A stretch of DNA of 64,000 nt, taken from NCBI GenBank assembly GCA_008828725.1, contig MEHQ01003657.1, forward strand, positions 124,001-188,000, written 5' to 3'. Under the pieces are notes generated by a model. The model did no database searches. It had not been told where the DNA came from and worked only from the letters and a program-made list of their open reading frames with translations. Source of the stretch: Saccharina japonica (Eukaryota; Sar; Phaeophyceae; Laminariales; Laminariaceae). Positions 59,256 to 64,000 of the stretch are shown piece by piece; the first letter of the stretch is position 1, and each line of letters starts with the position of its first letter. Position numbers and translations under genes: made by a program.

Positions 59256-60418
59256 CATGAAAGGAACACACAGCACGCACGACGCACGAGACAGCGAGCG
59301 CCACGCCCACTTAGCAATGAACGAGGCACACATCAAGCGTCCTGCAGCAGTAGTTGATACTATACTGCTTTCGTCTGTGCAGCTCTCTCTGGGCTACGTA
59401 CAGCAGTTGTACGACGCTTGTATATATATATATTGGTTGCAAACATTTGGCATCAACGAGTAGATACACGGATCTACAAATGTATGCATATCATATGTAC
59501 GTGAACCATAGGCCGATCTACGAATATTTCGGTACATACAGTAGTTAGTCCTACTGCTGCAGTTTACGGATACATGTCTCTAGTCTGGACGTAGGTACAC
59601 TACACGCAGCAGTCGATGTTCAAGCTATTGCCTTTGTGACGGCAGTGGTGTCGTGTTGGCTTGTGCAGGACCCATAGCTCACAGCTAGCAGGAGGAATAC
59701 AACAGGTCTAGTTGTAGAAGCTCCTAGCTACGGCTTTGTTCTCTGTGTGTGTGCGCGTGTGCATGATGTAGCTGCCTCCTCTGTTTGTGTGCATGTATAC
59801 TGTATGTGGGCGTGTCATTCTCAACACAACAAGGTGGGCGATTCCAACACACGCCCCCTTCTGATTTATAAAGTGCCCACGTAGTACAGTGGTGAAACAC
59901 GGCAAAACAGCTAATACCCGTCACGGGTACAGGTATCCCTTCATACGTGCCGAGCATTTGTGCCCCGGGCACCCGGGTATCCGGCCGTTCGACGTATACC
60001 CGGGAGTTATCCGTGTACTCGGCTGCTAAACGGGTACCCGGGTGCTCGAGGAAACACTCGCATCTAGGACCGGGTGTACTCTTGTGGCGACAACTCTATT
60101 GTGTACTATATTGTGTACTCAGCCGTACAGGGCAGCACAGCCGTGATAACTATTCGTGTACTGCTGTGTGCACTCTTCTCTCCAGCAACTGTGTGTGCCT
60201 TGTGTACTCACTCGTTGTGTATTGTGTGTTCTATGTGCTGTGTGCTGTGCTCTTGGAACTGTGTTCTCTGTCTACAGTCATTTCTGATATATGCGTGTAC
60301 TCTTGGCGTGCTCTATGTGTAGTCTGTGTACTGTACTCTTTGTGCTCTTCCGTGTTATTTGTGTACTCTGTAAAATAGGCTCCAGTAGTGTACAGTAGTA
60401 TTCTGTGAGTTCCTACTC
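59256..60418. other. Intergenic, low-complexity, no gene recognised
   Basis: Contains ACCCGGGTA-type motifs at 59940-60060 and TGTGTACTC-rich text at 60060-60380. The open frames there are made of the repeat. Confidence 0.45.
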
Positions 60419-63004
60419 GGGATCAGGCATACCGAACAGAAACCAAACCTCACTATTCGTGGCATTTGATCATGATGGCAAGATATCACGATTCGTGACT
60501 TTTCAGGTCTTGAAACGAAGCTATCTGATAAAAGGCACGCCGTATGTCAAAGTTTTATGTCACGTTTAGTGACATTTTTTCAAGGGAAATGGTCATTTGG
60601 GGTTATACCCCCTGGTTTTACGGCCATTTGGGGGTAGGGTCAAAATGCGCCCGCGGAACGCGCTCCCGCGGTCCCAAACAGGCCTCAAATGCCATTCCGA
60701 AGCCCTGGCGAGATGCCCGACGCCCATGCCAAGCACGCACACAACTGTTTTTTTTTTCAGGCACGTCCTTGGGCCTAACGGGACGGCGGCGCACGAGGGA
60801 GCAAACGAAGTCCCCCCTTTGACCACATCTTGGGGGGGGATAACCCCACGTACTTACTAAATTTATCTACTCCCCCCGATTGACCACTTTTTTCACCCCG
60901 TTTGACCGAAACCATACCCCCTTCTGACCATCTGCGACAGCCTCAAAAATGACTACAGCAGTACGTATCCATGTCACCGCCCAACAGCCCGAATATATCA
61001 CGGGGCGGAACATCCAGAACTTGCGAGTAGTCGGGATCGTTTGCCTCCCAAGAAATAAATCTCGGCACAACTATACAAATCAAATATTTATAGACGATAT
61101 GAAAACATCGGTTCTTCTGAGAAAACATGACGGTGATGGGGGAATCAGAACACATACGAGTACGTGTATACTCGGCGTATGGGTCGTGAGTTGCTGGGTG
61201 CTTGGTGCTTGGTTCTTGATTGCTATGGTGATGGGGGAATCAGAACACATACGTATATACTCGGCGTATGGGTCGTGGGTTGCTGGGTGTTTGGTGCTTG
61301 GTGCTTGGTGCTTGGTTGCTGGGTGTGATCCTGGTGATCTGTACTCGAACACACCAGCCTGCCGTCGGGGATGGATACGTTGGGAACAGGAGGAAAGCAC
61401 TTCTCAAGAAGACTAACGACCGTCGTTGCGCCTGATGTTGCTCGTGTCCCAAAGACCCCTCCCGTCCAACAACCCAACACCGCGCATCCATGACCCACAG
61501 CACCCAGGAACGAAGCACCAAGCACCGAGCACCCAGCAACTCACGACCCATACGCAGAGTATACACGTACTCGTATGTGTTCTGATTCCCCCATCACCGT
61601 CATGTTTTCTCAGAAGAGCCGATATCTTCATATCGTCTATAAAGATTTGATTTGTATAGTTGTGCCGATATTTATTTCTTGGGAGGCAAACGATCCCGAC
61701 TACTCGCAAGTTCTGGATGTTCCGCCCCGTGATTAATTCGGGCTGTTGGGCGGTGACGTGGATACGTACTTCTGTAGTCGTTTTTGAGGCTGTCGCAGAT
61801 GGTCAAAAGGGGGTATGGTTTTGGTCAAACGGGGTGAAAAAAGTGGTCAATCGGGGGGAGTAGATAAATTTAGTAGGTACGTGGGGCTATCCCCCCCCAA
61901 GATGTGGTCAAAGGGGGGACTTCGTTTGCTCCCTCGTGCGCCGCCGTCCCGTTAGGCCCAAGGACGTGCCTGAAAAAAAACAAGTTGTGTGCGTGCATGG
62001 CATGGGCTTCGGGCATCTCGCCAGGGCTTCGGAATGGCATTTGAGGCCTGTTTGGGACCGCGGGAGCGCGTTCCGCGGGCGCATCTTGACCCTACCCCCA
62101 AATGGCCGTAAAACCAGGGGGTATACCCCCAAATGACCATTTCCCTTTTTTCAAACTTTACTAAATCCCAGAATATTTCAAATGCAAAACCTTTGTGGGT
62201 GGTGCATGACTGGGGCCAGGCCGAACCGGGCCGGGCCCGTGGTACATTTTCACATCCTGGGCTGGACCCCGACACAGCCTGTGACACTTCAATCTCCCGC
62301 GCCGCCGGTCCGGCCCGGCAGGCGAGATTCCAATCTCACGGATCGTCTGCCCGGCCTTGCCCTGGTTCTCAGGGTATTTCACTCCGCTTGCTGTTTGAGC
62401 TGTTTCTCCTCCTCGTGGTTGCGAGGCCGCAACATACTCTTTCGCCAGTGCCCAGCGGTTGCTTTGGGAACCCGCTTGCTATCCAAAATAGGTGTGCGAA
62501 GCAGAGTCAGCTATATGCCTCAATGCTGGTCTTTGGATACACCGTTGGGTTGCGTGGGTTATACGCAGTGCCTTCACCAGACGTATTTTCTACTAAATAG
62601 TAGGAGTAAAGGCACGAAAAATTGTCCCAGGTCGTGATCTTGTTTTTGTGTTTAGGCCAAAACGACATTTTGTCAACATTAACGAGTTCCTCGAGGTTTT
62701 CTCGACATTTAGAAATCACAATTTAACACAGATACAGCAGTAGTAGTGGGCGCCTTCAGTTAAGAAACAACGTATTAATAAAACTTTTTTTCAGATTGGC
62801 ACGAACAATGGGATATTGGGTTAAGAAACACAGCTCACCCGTGGGATCGACTTTTAATTTTCACAAAGATAATGGTTAGAAGCAACTTCGGGAACAAAAT
62901 GAGAGCCTGGACACCAAATTGTAGCTTCTTGACATCGGGAGCCCACTGTACCTCCCATATATATAGGATATCGTGATATGTTGTTTTCGTTAGGAATGGC
63001 CCTC
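60419..63004. mobile_element. Second Harbinger-like copy, inverted, split by a nested insertion
   Basis: The left piece (60419-60583) matches the minus strand of the 55.5-kb element (ACCGAACAGAAACCAAA, GATATCACGATTCGTGAC). The right piece (62155-63004) continues the same order (GGCCAGGCC, CCGACACAGCCTGTGACACT, TTCTCCTCCTCGTGGTTGCG, GGGTTATACGCAGTGCCTTC) and ends CGTTAGGAATGGCCCT. The Mutator-like element lies between them; about 250 bp of further extra sequence is in the right piece. Confidence 0.75.
60584..62145. mobile_element. Mutator-like foldback element (1,562 bp), terminal repeats about 635 bp
   Basis: Left arm 60584-61217 and right arm about 61510-62145 are near-perfect inverted repeats starting GGGAAATGGTCATTTGG. 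Directly outside both ends is TTTTTTCAA (60575-60583 and 62146-62154), a perfect 9-bp target duplication. Very long inverted repeats with a 9-bp duplication are the hallmark of Mutator-like elements. The 290-bp loop encodes no transposase and partly repeats the arm tips (GGGTTGCTGGGTGTTTGGTG). High arm identity suggests recent movement or arm conversion. Confidence 0.9.
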
Positions 63005-64000
63005 GCTATTAATACAGTAGTTCCTTTGAGAAATACAGCAGGGGGGTCATGGAAGTGTATCCTTGACGAGGAACAAACACAACACACGCGCGGACGGCTT
63101 ATTGCAAAACTGAGTAGTAACTGCTAGGGTACCTATATAGTACATCACGAATCACGCATCGATACTATGAATGATATATAGAACAAACTTTTAACGCAGT
63201 TTGCTAAGTAGAGTACCACCTATCCAATCAGTCGAACGCACAGCTGACATCTTCAAGATACTTTTATTAAGCAGCCTATGCCACATGTTTGCTCCAAGAG
63301 GGGAACGATGATGAATGTATAATCCCTTTTCAACTTGCGACACCCCAAGGATTTCAAGTGAACATACCGAAGGAGGGCCTTAACCTTGTACGTACGTACA
63401 TGTACCAGTACTAATATTAAATACCAGTATACTATTTTTTATTTTCCAATAGGATTCCCTACACTCTATACCTAAATATAAGGGCCGTTTTCAACTGTAT
63501 GTTTAATCCAAACCATCGTGATATTTACGGACAAAGCCACATACGCGTACAAGTACAGTCAAAAGGTAGACTACCAGTGCTAAGCAGTACCCGGTAGACA
63601 TCATGGCTGCTGCTCCCGCTGCCGCTGCTGACTCAACAACAAATCCGGGCAATTACTGCTGCAGCCGGTTGGTGCTAGCTGCTCATCGGCGTCCAGTGTC
63701 GGCTGCGGCTACCTGCGGTTTTCAAGAATAAGTAAATTGCGCAGAGTTCTGCTGTCGCTAGTAGCAGGCATGGCTGCTACTACTGCAGCCGACCAAGCAG
63801 CGTGCGCGCGATCGCCGCTAGGCATGAGCTGGGTCATCCTGCCGCAGTGGCTACCGCCGCTGGTTGATGCTGCCAGCTAATGCTGTTGCTGCTACTTGCT
63901 GCTATTTGCTGCTTCTGCTGCTTGCTGCTTCTGCTGCCTGCTGCAGCTGCTTGCTGCTGCAGTTGGTTTTGATCTGGCACGGATGGCTGCTGCCGTGACA
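63005..64000. other. Intergenic with CTG-rich end
   Basis: AT-rich to 63590, then GCTGCTGC-rich text at 63605-63700 and 63885-63970. A 42-codon alanine-rich frame starts at 63603; I do not call it a gene. Confidence 0.45.

Noticed and set aside
60949-61416. 155-codon frame in the Mutator-like element
   Set aside because: It spans arm and loop and is mirrored by equal frames in the opposite arm, as expected of an inverted repeat and not of a gene.

Overview
The window looks like nuclear DNA of an intron-rich stramenopile, most likely a brown alga. The reasons are one very large gene with short exons and introns of 0.7 to 4.2 kb, a surface-protein architecture known from stramenopiles (beta-helix repeats of the chlamydial Pmp type, then cysteine-rich GCC2/GCC3-like modules, then a multi-pass membrane domain), many small non-autonomous transposons, and abundant CAG/TGG/TACG simple repeats. 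The species assignment is inference; no rRNA or organelle marker is present.

About 0.7 to 28.2 kb (+ strand) is a single gene, open at its 5' side. I placed 16 exons by hand from splice signals, reading phase and the repeating protein motif. Eleven exons of 78 to 84 bp each encode one beta-helix coil (pattern G-A-x(n)-G-x-T-S-F-x-x-N-S-A-x-x-x-G-G), and every one begins and ends in phase 1. They are followed by a larger multi-coil exon, a last-coil exon, a cysteine-rich exon, a linker/first-membrane-segment exon and a final exon with about seven further membrane segments and the stop codon. All 16 exons join in one frame to 991 residues. The introns hold MITEs, a LINE 3' remnant and small dispersed repeats.

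From 28.2 to 64 kb I see no convincing host protein gene. The region is a patchwork: a tRNA-like relic inside a perfect 40-bp inverted repeat (30.8-31.1 kb); a broken DIRS-like retroelement on the minus strand (about 32.0-36.1 kb); a tandem array of about 170-bp units (36.4-39.0 kb) split by a MITE; a pair of 281-bp direct repeats (40.1 and 42.1 kb); an hAT-like element with GGGTC arrays (43.4-44.8 kb); a foldback element (47.2-47.6 kb); two GC-motif minisatellites (53.8-55.2 and 58 kb); a Harbinger-like element with TAA target duplications (55.5-56.3 kb); and a second, rearranged Harbinger-like copy (about 60.4-63.0 kb) into which a Mutator-like foldback element with about 635-bp inverted repeats and a 9-bp target duplication has jumped.

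The most useful results are the exon-per-coil gene, whose symmetric phases would let coils be gained, lost or skipped without a frameshift, and several transposon families whose ends and target duplications can be read directly.
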